Positions 23,245-35,037 of a stretch of DNA of 64,000 bases are shown here, piece by piece (the first letter of the stretch is position 1; the number at the start of each line of letters is the position of its first letter). The notes beneath the pieces are model-generated. The model was given only the letters and a program-made list of their open reading frames with translations. It did no database searches and had not been told where the DNA came from. This stretch comes from Entomortierella parvispora (lineage: Eukaryota > Mortierellomycota > Mortierellomycetes > Mortierellales > Mortierellaceae). Location: positions 372,001 through 436,000 of the forward strand of contig OY752153.1 of assembly GCA_963573315.1 (NCBI GenBank). Reading direction: 5' to 3'. A program made the translations under genes and the position numbers.

Positions 23245-23921
23245 TGGGGAGAAGAGAGAGGATTTGTGTTGCTAAGTCCTGTTTGAGCGAGCCGTAGATG
23301 TGATGGCACGGAGATCGAGGGGTTTTTTTTACAAGATTCCAGTACCCTGGAACGTCCAAACTGCTCTCTCCCAAGCCAAGATTTGTAATTTGTTGGTGAG
23401 GGCGCGAATCCCCACCTTTTGCTCTTCTCTCTCCTTTTTGACGCAACTTGTCGTCAACCCATCTGGTCAGAACTGGCGGTAGCCTAAACGATGGTAGTGT
23501 TGGCGCTCTCAACTGTAAGGAAAAACTACCCGGGTGAACAACCATGTGATCGACTGTGTTGTTCACGAATAAAGACCCTAATTGTCTTATTCTCCTCATG
23601 TCTGACTACGCTTTTTGACAGTTGACAAGTAGAGAGCTGCAAGAGGTCCAGGTCAGGACATCAACCCCCCTCTTGGTATCTACTCTTTGATGTCAAACTC
23701 GGGATCATCCATAACCTTGGTGCTATTCTTTCTCTCTACTTTCTACTCCTTTTTAGGTACAGGTCCATCATCAGTGATTCACAAAAAAGCAAACAAGGGC
23801 TGCGGCCTGCATTCAATGGAAAGCAAACTTTATTGTTGGCAAATCGGCCAGACCTACATCCTAGAACACCGGAACTGGTGACCATCCTTGCCACCATCCA
23901 CTCGTCGGCTGGCTGCCATTC

Positions 23922-25753
23922 TTATATAAAACGAGTTTCACGCACTTTGACCTTGGACTGAATCCCTCTCACATAATGTGTAAAGACGGCATTGCTGTTC
24001 TCCGGGAATCCGTACAGTTTGCTTAAGTTGGGCCACATCTTGAGGATCTGATCAGCATGCTCTATCTTCATTCTTGTGTTTGCCTTGACTCCGAGATTAA
24101 CACTTTCAAGTTCTACCATGTTTTCGAGCAGACCCAGGCTTCTTTCTGGAGCGAACCCATAATCATCGCATTCTGTTTGTTGCGATTCAAAATCCAAGAT
24201 GAGAACTTTCTTCAGCGACCCCACTTGCCTCATTAACGCCTCCTGCGCTTCCTCTTCCGAATAGCCTTGGCCGCCGCCGTCACATTTGGGTTTTATGGCC
24301 AGGTGGCTGAGGTCGGAGCAAACCCATTTATTTTGGCCCAGAACTGCTGGGTCGCAAACCATGACTCCTCCTTTAACACGAAAAAGACATAGACCGCGGA
24401 GCGAGCAAAGCAAGATATGGAAGGCGTGTGTGCAATTGATCAGGTCCACCTTACGAAAAAGAACTTTCCGTAGTGTGTCAGAATATGGTGCTCGCTGAAG
24501 GCCTTGGATAAATGATTGGTCGATCGGCGAAAAAGAAAGAGTGAACACAGAGGGACGATAGGCGTTGCGAAGAACAGCCAGGGCGTTCAAGAGCTGCGAC
24601 GAAGGTGAATTTTTGTCAGATACAGAAACCCATCAATGATAGGACGCGTTCCTTGATTCAGCGACACGTTTGGACTTTGTGTTGTGATTTCTCCGAGGTC
24701 AGAGTCAATAAAGGAAAGACGGGGTAGTTTACTTGCAAACTCAAGCACATCTGTTGGCTGCAACCCTCGAACATCCAAGAGTGATATACTAGTAATGGCG
24801 GACGATTTCATAGATTCCGGCTGCCCAGGAGATCCATCCCTCTCGCACTGAACAATTGTATCAGTTCGTGGAATAGCAGAAAGAGATTCCGAGTGAATTG
24901 GATGGTTTGACTCGGGTTCAGAGAAGGTAACATGGGCAAGATTGAATGAAGTAAGAGCAGGTGCGTTGCTCAAGAGAACTCTTACGAAAGAGTACTCCAA
25001 GTGACAGTGCTCTAAAGAAATGTATGTTAGGCAAGGCCATCTTGAATTCAAGATTCGATAGCGGACCATTGAGACGGGCGGGGGAGCGGGTCTGGATTCT
25101 TGAGTATTCTGAGACGTAACCAAGGCGCCCTGAGATACTCTCTTCGGAGCATTGATCTTTGTTTCAAGAAGAAGCGCCTCTGTCCACCGACATCGGTGCC
25201 GAGGTTGCTCATCCGGGTTTTGCTTCATATCGAGATTGATTTGAGTCAGAAGTCTGGACTTTTCTGCTACGAGGCAGATTAAATCGGCTCGGGCGGCTGC
25301 TTCCTTTAAAGCCTGAGGATCAGACCTTGACCAATGATACACTAGCAGTCGATTGGACAGATGAGTGTTTCGAGAACTATGGAAACCAAAGGCAGCATCG
25401 GGTCTGGTAACCCTTTCAAAGAGCGAATCTATAAATGGACTCCTTTGACCCCACCAGTACCAATCTTCTTCTGGATCTCTGCGAGCGTATTTATCTACGA
25501 GAGTGTTCGCAAATTGCTCGCAGTTGTCGAGAGCCATCCAATCCAAGAATGGTGAGAGAACGCAATGTCAGGTGGAGCAGACAATAGTGCAGGACCATAG
25601 CTCTTGTTTACCCAGAGTTTTGCCAATTTGGAACAGAATCTCTGGAGTGAACAGGGCGAGGGGTGGTTCAACCTGCTGCAGAGGAAGTGATGGAGTAGAG
25701 GAAGAGCAGTTGCCAACCAGGCGTCTTTTTGCGGCTCGAGTTAGGACGGGCAT
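23922..25753 (-). pseudogene. F-box/LRR gene interrupted by TGA and a frame break
   Basis: The start at 25753 (MPVLTRAAKRRLVG) leads into an F-box (TPEILFQIGKTLGKQELWSC). At VCST the frame meets TGA (25570-25568), exactly where this family has the Trp of 'VC..W'. The same frame then reads on as HCVLSPFLDWMALDNCEQF and through LRR-like sequence to about 24587. The rest (LLNALAVLRN... WVCSDLSHL..KPKCDGGG...) is in another frame down to 23922. The second break could be a real intron (phase-0 GTGTCG donor near 24668 to CGCAG acceptor near 24594, with CTGAC upstream) or a frameshift. Because of the TGA, I call it a pseudogene. Confidence 0.7.
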
Positions 25754-26527
25754 TGTCAGTGTGCAGAGATGCGACTTATTTGAAGCAGAAGATGCTGGGG
25801 ACTGAAAAGGAGATGTGCGGGGATGGGACGGAGGAAGAGCAAATAAAAATTCAGTGGTGGCAAAAAAGTTGTTGCTCCCACTTGCCACCAAATTGCCACC
25901 AAATTGCCACCAAATTGACGCTCCGATGTGCTGACACTTGCACAAGCCATGGTGTTCATGAGTCCAGGCAAAACATGGATGGGAGTGTATGGTTGAGAGG
26001 GAGTGGATGGATGTGAATGGGTGGGCGATCCTACCAGTCTCGTCCAAGATCTGAGTGGCAGGGGAAGTGCGCAAAGAGAGAAGGGACCAGGGAGCCATTA
26101 GATACCCTTAACCGCAGCTTCAATGTGAAGGCAGGCGTGCCTGGCTCCTTGTTCTGTTGGTGCGATACGAGGAGTCTGGTGTGGTCTGGTCTGGTCTGCC
26201 GTATCTGTCCTCCGAGAAGGGCGTCTTGTCTTCCCATGTCCCCCTTTTCGTCCCTTTGTCCCTTTCACACGCGCGGCCTCGTCCGTCCGCGTGGCCGCGT
26301 GCACACTGAATGTGTGAGCGCGTGGTCTGCATCCGCCCCTTTTCGCCCTTTGTGTCTCTCTTTGTCTCTGTCTGTGGCACATGCATGCCCTCCTTCGCTC
26401 ATTCACCCATTCACCCATTCTCTCATTCTCATTCACATTCCCTCCTTCACTCTCACTCTTGCTCTCATCTCTCTCACTCTCGCTCTCATCTCTCCCTCTG
26501 TCTCCCTCTCTCTACCACACTCGCACC

Positions 26528-29500
26528 ATGCTCGGAACAAAAGCAGCACAAGCAGGTAATCCTTCCTGTTTATGTCCATGCCCTGCGCGCTTTACTTTCT
26601 TTCTACTGTGGATTCTGAAAAGGTCCACAACGTTCCTCCTTCGTGCATAGACTTCCGGGCACGACCTTGGAGTCGTCTAAACCCAGTTGATGCGAGCTAT
26701 GAGGATCCGTCAACAGTTCAACCACCCTTACGCTCTAAAGCCTCGTCCATATCAATCGCCTCTGATACTTCCACAGGTTCCGATACGACATTCCTCTCCA
26801 CGCTTTCCTTCTCCACCACTACGGGCGCTCATTTCAGATCCCAAACGCAAGAGGACCTTTTTGGTAACGGCAGAGTTGCTGCTGGTATAGACAACGATGA
26901 ACAAAGATATGGCGAGAGCATCAATCATGATCGAGATGAGGATGCTGCAAGCTTCGATTTGGACGCCTTGGAAGTAGCTATACTCACTCCAAGGGAGACG
27001 ATGCATATTATTATGCCTCCAGATCGCCTTTCACTGACCCAGCCACTGCCGAGTCATTCTTCTCACCAGGAGGAACCCTCTCTTCAGGGAGATGATGTTG
27101 TCAAAGATGACGAAGAGGAAGCGCAGCATTCTTTGCGGCCGTTATCATTTTCTCCAACATCAAGGCGACATGCAAAGTCATCAAGTCACCATAGTACGGA
27201 TGTGGATACAATCAAAGGACGACATTCGATCGACGCCTCTTTGTCTTCTCTTTCAAAGGATATATCTTTCAAGAGCCACCGCCTTCGATCTGATCGGCAA
27301 CAACATTCACAAAATGGAAAACTGGTTCGTGAAAATGAGCAGGAGCCAGACTCTCGTGTTGAGAGTTGGCGAGAGGGACTTCATTCAGCTGGCGATAGCG
27401 TTGACAATGATACTGGAGATGGGGACCACCATCTCACGGACATGCAGCTTGCATCCCCAGACTACAGAAAGAGCATGGCGCCGAGCGTCCAGAGCGATGT
27501 TGCGACCGATCATTTGTATAGTCCTACCAAGGGCCGTGGTTCATCAGTCTACATGACATCGGAAACAGCTTATACAAACTTGTTGCGGGATGCGACCTTA
27601 ATAATTGAGCAGCAGCAGCAGCAGAGTCAGCTAGGACCAAACCCCTGGAACAGAGGCGACCATGATTCCGATGAGAGCTCAGTTGTCACAACCTCCACTG
27701 ATTTGACTGATCTCAAATCACAGACGATGGGGTCAAGTCGCCATGGACCCACCGATATGACGCCTTTGGATTCAACAGGGTCTGTAACTACGGAACGCAC
27801 CTCGGCCGTCAGTAACAAGAGTACACCGACGCGATCGCGATCTCGACGCTTTTCAGCTCCAGGCAATCAATTTTCTAGCCAAAGTTCTTTGTCCACCTTG
27901 TCGCAGTCTACCAGAACAGGGGCATCAGGGGGACCGAAACAGTCTATCGATCAGCTTCAGAAGACACAAGCACGAGCGCCTCAGGCTCTGAGTGGATATC
28001 AAACCAAGAAGCCACAGGACCCGAGCGGCGGTGGAGACAGCGACAGTGATGACTGGGGAGGCACCCATCAGGAGAGGAAACCAACAAGGCCATCTAAGCA
28101 CGCCACAAACCTGCTTCCGCTGCAACATCATCCTACAATGCAGGCCACTGTAACTACGTCCTCGGCTACATCAACAGCAGACGGTCTGATACAGCCATCC
28201 CTTCACCTTAAAAACAACAATCAGCTGCAACAACGACACGACTACCGACAAGGTGTCGTATTTGAGTATTACGAGGGGGAATGGGACTGGCTACCCAACT
28301 TTGACGAAATGCGACCACTCCATGCAGGAATCGTGGGCAACTTTATGATCGACGATACTACAGAACGTGATTTGTTTCGCCCACAAGGCCAAGAATTTAT
28401 GGCAGCATCGCGATCAGGCCCGAGCAATAACAACAACAATAACCGTAGTCGACCTGCCAAAGAATCCGGCAATTTTGCGGTCCGGTTCACAACCCATATT
28501 GATATTACACAGGACGGTGTCTATTCTTTTTGGCTATCGTCCAACGATGGATCTGTCCTCTATATTTCCAACAACCTGGTGGTCGAAAATGATGGGATGC
28601 ATTACGCAACAGAGGTTGAGGGAAGAGTCCTACTACAGGCTGGAAAACATGCTATGACAGTCGAGTTCTTTCATCGGAACGGAAAGATGCTCGAGGGTTT
28701 CCGATCGACGGGTCCAAGTCTTGTGGTCAGTTATAGAAAACCAGGACCAGTTTGGTCTTTTGGTCTCTCAACCGGTCCCAAGAGAGTCATCAAGTCTTCG
28801 AACTTGTTCTATGATCACGGAGGTAAGAGTGTGTGTTCAGAAACTTGAAGAAGAACTTTGCCTGAATCTTTGGAAGAGAAGACAGGGGGACGGCGTCTGA
28901 GCGTCTGCTCGTTTTACAATTTTTTCTATACAAATAGACGCCCGACTTCGAAATCTGCTGAACGAATTCGGCGTGGAGGCCATGGACAGGGATCAGGGAC
29001 AGATGTCGCCACTTTCTTATAGGGATTCGTCTGTTGATCGTAGAAACTGGCATCAGGAACTGGTTAGCAGCAACAATGGATATGGTCAAGACATGTCTTC
29101 AGCGAACCAGCCGCAGCGGCCCTCAGACGGAATTGGCCGTGCGCCTGCTCGACACCGGATTATGAGTGGCGACATGGGCCAGATGCAACAACCTTCAACT
29201 CGAGAGTTGCTAGTTCAAATGGAAAATGCAAAAACGACTATCAAGGACCTTGAACAGGTACGTGATTTTTTCAGTTCAAAATCGAGAGCCGGTCATTTTT
29301 TTTTTTTTTTTTTTGGGAAGAACCTGTTTTGAATTGGCTAGTTCTCTCTCTTTTCTTGTGTGTGTGGAATTTTTCGTTGACAATAGATCATTCACGATCA
29401 AGCTGAATCGCACAAGAAAAAGATGTCTGATCTCTATGAGATTCTACAAGACACCCAAGCGCAGGTAGATCGATTCAAGACAGGACTGAAGCAAGCAACC

Positions 29501-30111
29501 TTATTTGAGAAGCCCAAAACGACAATCCACCCTAGCCACACCAGTAACCCCGCTTGGAGAAACACGGTTGTCTCCATTTACGTCGACGCTGAAGAGGATT
29601 ATCCATCGAGATTCGGTCAGGATGATATCGAGGGTAGTGAAGAAGGCAGTGATCGGGAAACAGAGAACAAAGAAGCAGAAAATGAGGTAAAAAGGAAGAT
29701 TGGGAAGGTTTTTCAAAGAAAATGTTACCCATTTATAGATTGTCATTGACCTCTTACCTTCTCTTTATTCTGTGTCTAACGTAGATTGGAGGAGAAGGAG
29801 ACTTGCTATTGGCAAAACATCTTCAGGATCTCGAAAAGCTCAAGCAAATGTACTTTTTCTCCATGGCGCTTTCCGTCAAGATGAACAGTGAGATGATGGC
29901 GTCAAGCAAGGTTGGCATCACTGGTGCTGCTGCTTTATCCAACTCTGTCCCAAGCCATGGAGAGTCACCAGAGTACACATCCACGTCAGTTCAGAAGCTC
30001 TATGAGGATTGCACTCTTCTCCACAAGATTCCTGTGGAAGGCTGGCCTGGTTTTGTGAGCCGACACTTTGCTAGCCGCGGACGTAATTATCGCGCGTATT
30101 ACAAATCATAA
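26528..30111 (+). CDS. PA14-domain protein with C-terminal coiled coil, 5 exons
   Basis: Exons 26528-26555, 26651-28822, 28938-29257, 29387-29686 and 29785-30111 give 1048 aa. The first ~530 residues are Ser/Asp/Gln-rich and probably disordered. A PA14-like beta domain spans roughly 540-725 (GVVFEYYEGEWDWLPNF, TTHIDITQDGVYSFWLSSND with the SDDGS-like SNDGS, GKHAMTVEFFHRNG). A helical stretch rich in heptads follows (about 815-870: LLVQMENAKTTIKDLEQ, HDQAESHKKKMSDLYEILQ). The protein has no signal peptide or membrane span, so it looks intracellular, which is unusual for PA14. PA14 usually binds glycans. It is divergently arranged with the broken F-box gene across 774 bp. The splice acceptor of exon 2 could instead be a few bases upstream. 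Confidence 0.82.
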
Positions 30112-30539
30112 AACCCAAGGCTGTTACTTCCGATGCTGTACCCAATTCGGGCTTATGTTTTCTAGCCTTCTTCAGTTGTGTGCCCTCTAGACTGCTTTGC
30201 GTCTATTTTAACCATACGAAGGCGCAAATAGATTTGGCGCCTTCCATTTATTTCTTCACATTCATATCCATGGATGTGGGCATTTGCGTACTTTCCTTAT
30301 GTGATACAGTGAACATCTGCGCAGCCTTCTCCGCATGTCTTAGAACGTGCGCTTCTTGGGAGGGGACATCGTGATGTTATTCTCGAATTTCTTGAAAATT
30401 GTGGGCATCCCACATGTTCTTTCGGAAAGCCCCTGATTCAACCTCTGCCTTGCAAATACCGCCTCGTGCCGATCCTTCCACCTCTGCAGCTTTGAGCCCT
30501 ACTTCTCGAGGTGATTCTATCTCAAACTGAACATTTTAT

Positions 30540-30740
30540 ACACAAAGAATAAATAGAGCCGGGGGGAGTACCGACATCGAGCAGCACACGGACGTTAGGC
30601 TTTAGAACTTGACCGAAAGCGTTGAACCAACTGTTTGATGGCCAAACACAATGACTACCATATTCTCTGGGTCTCTCTGGACACCAAGGGAACCGCCAAC
30701 AGACTTGAGGAGGAGGAAAGCAAACTTGGCATCGGAAGAA
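30540..30740 (-). pseudogene. Chitin synthase remnant
   Basis: Minus-strand translation gives NSWFNAFGQVLKPNVRVLLD followed by VGTPPG. This closely follows the chitin synthase block (N-S-H-R-W-F-F-N-A-F ... P-x-V-x-x-L-L-D-x-G-T-x-P-G) around the GT2 catalytic region. Sequence on both sides is out of frame and stops quickly, so only a short relic survives. Confidence 0.6.
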
Positions 30741-32677
30741 CAACTCACTTCTCTTCTCCAAAGCTTACTTACCATAAAGTTCTATAGAATTGCGAGTGTA
30801 GGGGAAGACATAAATTCCAGTAGGCCCCCTTCGGTGTAAGGTAGTTGCATCACATGAGGTGTCGCCTTCCCTGCCACTGCTACGTTCCCCATTTGCACTA
30901 TTTGGCATAAGACCCCTGAATACCCTAAGGAAATACAGACGTATTAGTACTCAGAATACCTGGAGAAACCACCGTCTATGCACTCTATGAGCATTCTATG
31001 AGTAACCTTACCAGCTGCATCAATGCCATACTTCACATGTGGCACCTGCCTAGACGAACATTTTTTCTGTTCTGGACCCTAATCTCCGTTTCATAGATCC
31101 CGTTACACTTGAACTCGATGTTTGAGAGTTCAATGTCTCCGTTTCATGAAAAGACAGTCAGCTTTGCGGCCAGAATCCGAAGGATCTATAGACGCCGGCT
31201 TTTGAAGAGACCATGACCTTTTCCCCTCTAGAAAGTGGAGCAGAATATCTGATTGTCAGAATGCGTGTTTTGCACGACAGCTTTTACAAAAGTTGAGGTT
31301 TCATCGGTCTTTTCACGTGTGTAGAGTGACATTTTTGGCCACTACAGAGAAAACCGAGATCCATAGTATCAGGATGTCATTCTCTGATGGCGGTCGTTTT
31401 CCGAGATCAGATCGAACAACAAATTTGAAGCTCTGGGCAAAACGCTTTCAGTCAGAAGATTGATAACATACAAAATACTACAGACTTTTCAGAGTAGCAC
31501 GATCAACTTACAGTATCACGGTGATCTATATCAACCGAGCGGCATGCCGTCGCCCGAATATCACTCGCAGGGTTGAGATCTGTCCTATACCCTAAGAAAT
31601 CGAACGACTGGGATTTCCATGGAGGCGAAGTACTCTAAGGTCGATAGATCAAGAACCCGATCAAGAACCCGTTTGCGCCATGAAGCAGTTTTGGCAGGCG
31701 TTTGTCCACAAGGACATGGCATGATTCGGAGATTGTATTATTCGAACCTAGACGAGAAAGAGCATGTCAATAATAAGTCAGAGTTTTTCAATAACCGTCT
31801 GATACATGAACGCATCGTATTTGGAAGGAAGAATCGTCTATCTCAACACAGCTATCAAAACACAGCTATAAAAACATCCTTGCTGGTGACTAGCAGGTAA
31901 TCTTGACGCGACATGGCTGCCTCTCATTCTAAATGCGGGGTTGTATGAGAGACGAGCTACGAAGGCGAGTAGGAGGCTTCACCATTTCCTCAGAGTCAAG
32001 AGATTCCATCAGAAAAAAAGGAGACGGTTGTGTGAAAGGGTACTTACGGCTGGCCTAGATGTTCATGAAGTTGACAGGGGACGAATGGCGCGTTTTGAAG
32101 ATAGTAGCATTTCTGCGTCACAGTTTGGGCGATAATTACGTCACGAATTTTTTTTTTAATCGCAGGAGCTGCTTGATCTCTACGCGCCACCTGATGCGTG
32201 TGCTCGTGCATCCTTTTGTCGCGTCAATTCAATCTCCTTTCTAATCGCCCCTTGCATGTTCTCATCCTTCAGTGCTAGCGCTGGACATCTAGTCAGAGGT
32301 AATGAAAGGTTTATATTTACCATTTCATCGTGAACACTGTACTTAACTGGCGATCTGTTTTGACGCCGGGGAGACGGTGCTTCTATTAGCGCGCTCTCCC
32401 AGCCGGTCCCTCATATCGCTACGCTGCAAGAATGAGAGGCGGTCTGCCGTTCTGACGAGTTCATGGGTGTCTACCTGCCAGGCAACCATAGCAGGGGTTC
32501 TCTCTCAGAGTAGATACACCCAGCCTGTCCAGTTTTTCTGAATTGTGATAATCTTTCAAAGGTGAATTCGAAACTAACAAACTCGGTCAGCTGACTGACT
32601 CTTGGTGCGCCTTCACGTATCTGTAGACTTGGACGAGGTATAGACAGTCTTGGTTGTGTCCCCGAAAACTATTTATT
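30741..32677. other. Gene-poor stretch, no gene seen
   Basis: Frames are short and closed, composition is more AT-rich than the flanking genes, and I recognise no domain. A short direct repeat (ATCAAGAACCCG twice) lies near 31649-31670. It is probably decayed mobile or duplicated sequence next to the chitin synthase relic, but nothing proves that. Confidence 0.45.
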
Positions 32678-33076
32678 TCATTCTTCGCTCCTCTCGAGAG
32701 GTGTCTTCTCTGCCTGCTTCTCTGCCTCCTTTCTTGCCTTCTCCTCCATCTCCTTCTCGTACTCTTCATTTTCAATTCGATTGCTTTCTTCCATCCAAGC
32801 GTTCCAGTAGGCGTCCGAGACTGCAAAGAGGATCAGCTTTCCGCTCTTAACCTTGATCTTGATAGGAGAAGCCTTGAGTAACGAGTGCAGGAACAAATAT
32901 TTCTTGAAATGCCCAATGGCTTCCTCCAGAAGAGCAAGAGCCTCGGCTTCTTCCTCAGGGCTGATCTCGGTTTCGTCCCCCATGTAGAAGATCCGATCGC
33001 ATGCCAACTGAAATTCACCGATCTGCTTGATATAGGTTCGTCTTGCGTATTCTTCGGGGCGCAGACAGGAGGCCAT
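32678..33076 (-). CDS. Small charged alpha-helical protein, unknown
   Basis: Intronless, 132 aa, starting MASCLRPEEYARRTYIKQIG. The N-terminal ~100 residues look folded and helical (FQLACDRIFYMG, ALALLEEAIGHFKKYLFLHS, ILFAVSDAYWNAWMEESNRI). The C-terminus is a highly charged helix (EKEMEEKARKEAEKQAEK). AATAAA overlaps the region just past the stop and a TATA-like box lies 115 bp upstream. This is stronger gene evidence than for any other frame in this region. I do not recognise the family. Confidence 0.65.
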   Translation of the reverse strand: MASCLRPEEYARRTYIKQIGEFQLACDRIFYMGDETEISPEEEAEALALLEEAIGHFKKYLFLHSLLKASPIKIKVKSGKLILFAVSDAYWNAWMEESNRIENEEYEKEMEEKARKEAEKQAEKTPLERSEE

Positions 33077-33190
33077 GATGCTTTTTTTTCTTGCTTGAGG
33101 ATGGAAAGGATTGAAAGGCGGCGAATGGGTGCTTGAACGGACGGCAAAAATTGGGGGAAAGGAAAAAGGAGGCTTGGTACAAGATAGCCG

Positions 33191-33198
33191 AATTTATA
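33191..33198 (-). promoter_or_regulatory. TATA-like box of the 132-aa gene
   Basis: TATAAATT on the minus strand, about 115 bp upstream of the start codon at 33076. Confidence 0.45.
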
Positions 33199-34858
33199 CA
33201 GTCGTTTCGATTAAAAAAAACTTGAACAGGTCCATAGGGTGGATGCTTGCAATCCAATAAAACCTTGTTGTTTCTTAGTGCCAGCAAACCTGACCGTTAT
33301 CCATCTTCGAATTCCATGTCAACACCACAGGCAGGAGCGAGGGATTCAGAGCCAAGTCATGTCGAAAGTTCATATCTGAACTATAATAATGCTCACCCCG
33401 GACAACCTGTGGTCTTCACCCGAGTGCGGTCTCCCTGAGAACAGAGAGTGTTCTCGGCTTATCTGTCTCGTGATTTTCACTTTTGTTCGCGTTTCCTTAC
33501 AAATTTTGCGTTGTGATCACTTCCTGTAAGGTTGGTCAAAAATGGCTGTGTGACAAGGAAAAGATGATGCTCAACCAGAAAACCTTGTTTTCACTCATCT
33601 CCAATTGCAGGACAAAGAGAGTTCTGTGTCCAACTGGTGCTTTCATGGCGTAAAGCTGCCGGTTCCCATGAAGATGTGAGCTTGTTGGTGTACATACATG
33701 TACGACAAAGTGTGTACAAGTTTTTTTTGGCTCGTTTTTGGATCTGCTCACTTTTTCCACGAGCACACGGGTTTTGGATATTAGCGTCGAAGGCCGTCCT
33801 CTTACAAGTTTCACATCAGCACCAGCTGGACCGAGCACTCACGATTGACGACCAATTCTTCAGGAGGCGCAAACGTGTCAACGGCTTAAAAAGAAATCTC
33901 TCTTGTCCAGCTTCTCTCGCTTTTCGGGTGCCAGGCATGGATGTGAGAAGTGGGAACAGTGATTAAGACAGGGACCAATTAGAGTCAATGGGAGCTGTTT
34001 GTGTTCAGCAGATGAAGAAAAAAAATGTTGTGTCCAAGGATAGCTAAACGGCGATGTTTTCACAGGCGAACACAACAGTGCTCACCCAGGGCAACGGTTA
34101 TGGAGTTCATTTGGTACGCGGGACAACTCAGAACCAGAGAGTCTAGAGGGGTTTATTTTTTTACCTTTTTTCTCGTTCCCGGCCCCGAGAGCCGTTAAAA
34201 GAGGAAAGCTGTGCGACATGAGTATGCAAGGAGAAGAAATGTCAGCGCCCTGTTAGTGAGCGCCTAAAAAGCCTCAAACCTTCAAAGCGCGTTTACAATT
34301 GGTTGTTTCAAGAAACCCATCACGCTCCTGTTTTGTGCACTGAAAAGCAAATGTCAAGTTGGATCATTTCAGGGTCCGAAAGTTCTCGTGTCGCGTCTTG
34401 ATGTTATCATCAATCGTCTCTATAAATTCAAACGGCGTTTGTCCCTTTGTCAACAGGTTTGCCCTGCATCTGGTACAGAAATCCTTTGCTAGAGCAACAA
34501 AAAAGACCTGTGCGACCAAAACATCCACACATCAGAAAAATACAAGAACACAGTGCACTTTGAATGGTTGCCCCGAGTCAGAGTCTAGTGAATGAGCAAC
34601 GGCACAGAGATTATCTACTGACAAGAAGGAATTTCAACGAATTACAAAACAGTCAGCCTTCAGTAACATGGTAAAAAGTGGCGTTGTCATAGACATGAGT
34701 AATGTATCTTTCCTTCTCAACACTATTCTTTGGAAGGATGGTAGTCCGAAGTAACGGTCCCGGGTCAAAGCCAAACATTGGTGATCTATTATCATTCTTC
34801 TATTTGGTGCCCCATGGAAATGTATCAACTGTCATTTTCTCTGATCTCTCATATTCTC
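33199..34858. other. Gene-poor stretch upstream of the cysteine-repeat gene
   Basis: No supported gene. A 41-codon frame at 33318 (MSTPQAGARDSEP) and short frames near 34360-34590 lack recognisable features. The latter half is presumably promoter DNA of the gene at 35038. Confidence 0.4.
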
Positions 34859-34859
34859 A

Positions 34860-34868
34860 TATATAAAG
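34860..34868 (+). promoter_or_regulatory. TATA box of the cysteine-repeat gene
   Basis: TATATAAAG lies 170 bp upstream of the ATG at 35038. A strong pyrimidine tract with TTTAG (35021-35035) immediately precedes the ATG. That, with a TTACTAAAC branch-like site near 35003, suggests a 5'-UTR intron, which would account for the long TATA-to-ATG distance. Confidence 0.6.
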
Positions 34869-35037
34869 GCCATATCTCCTCGTGTTTTCCCTCTTCCTTC
34901 AGCTTCCTTCACCCGCTTCCTCAAGACAACCGTTAATATCCAAAGTACTCAAAAGTTCTCCCATCCTCCTTCGCAAACAATCGAGCATCATTGTGGTTGT
35001 GTTTACTAAACATTTTCTCCCCTCATTTCCTTTAGTC

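Larger units (their letters stand above)
20738..23582. repeat. Tandem direct duplication (two units, about 1.3 kb each)
   Basis: Unit A (about 20738-22015) and unit B (about 22276-23582) align from some 160 bp (A) and 215 bp (B) beyond the stop codon to some 340-360 bp upstream of the start codon. Matching landmarks are ACTTGTTCGA...ACCAAAA at 20741 and 22281, CAAGCCAAGATTT near 21800 and 23372, and GACCCATCTGGTC / AACCCATCTGGTC near 21890 and 23457. The two genes therefore arose by a segmental tandem copy that included promoter DNA. A 260-bp spacer between the units holds F-box gene debris. Confidence 0.85.

Noticed and set aside
25568-25570. TGA as sense (Trp) codon in the F-box gene
   Set aside because: The same gene has a second frame break and TGA is a normal stop elsewhere in the window (for example PRP2 and HDA1 end in TGA), so decay is the simpler reading.
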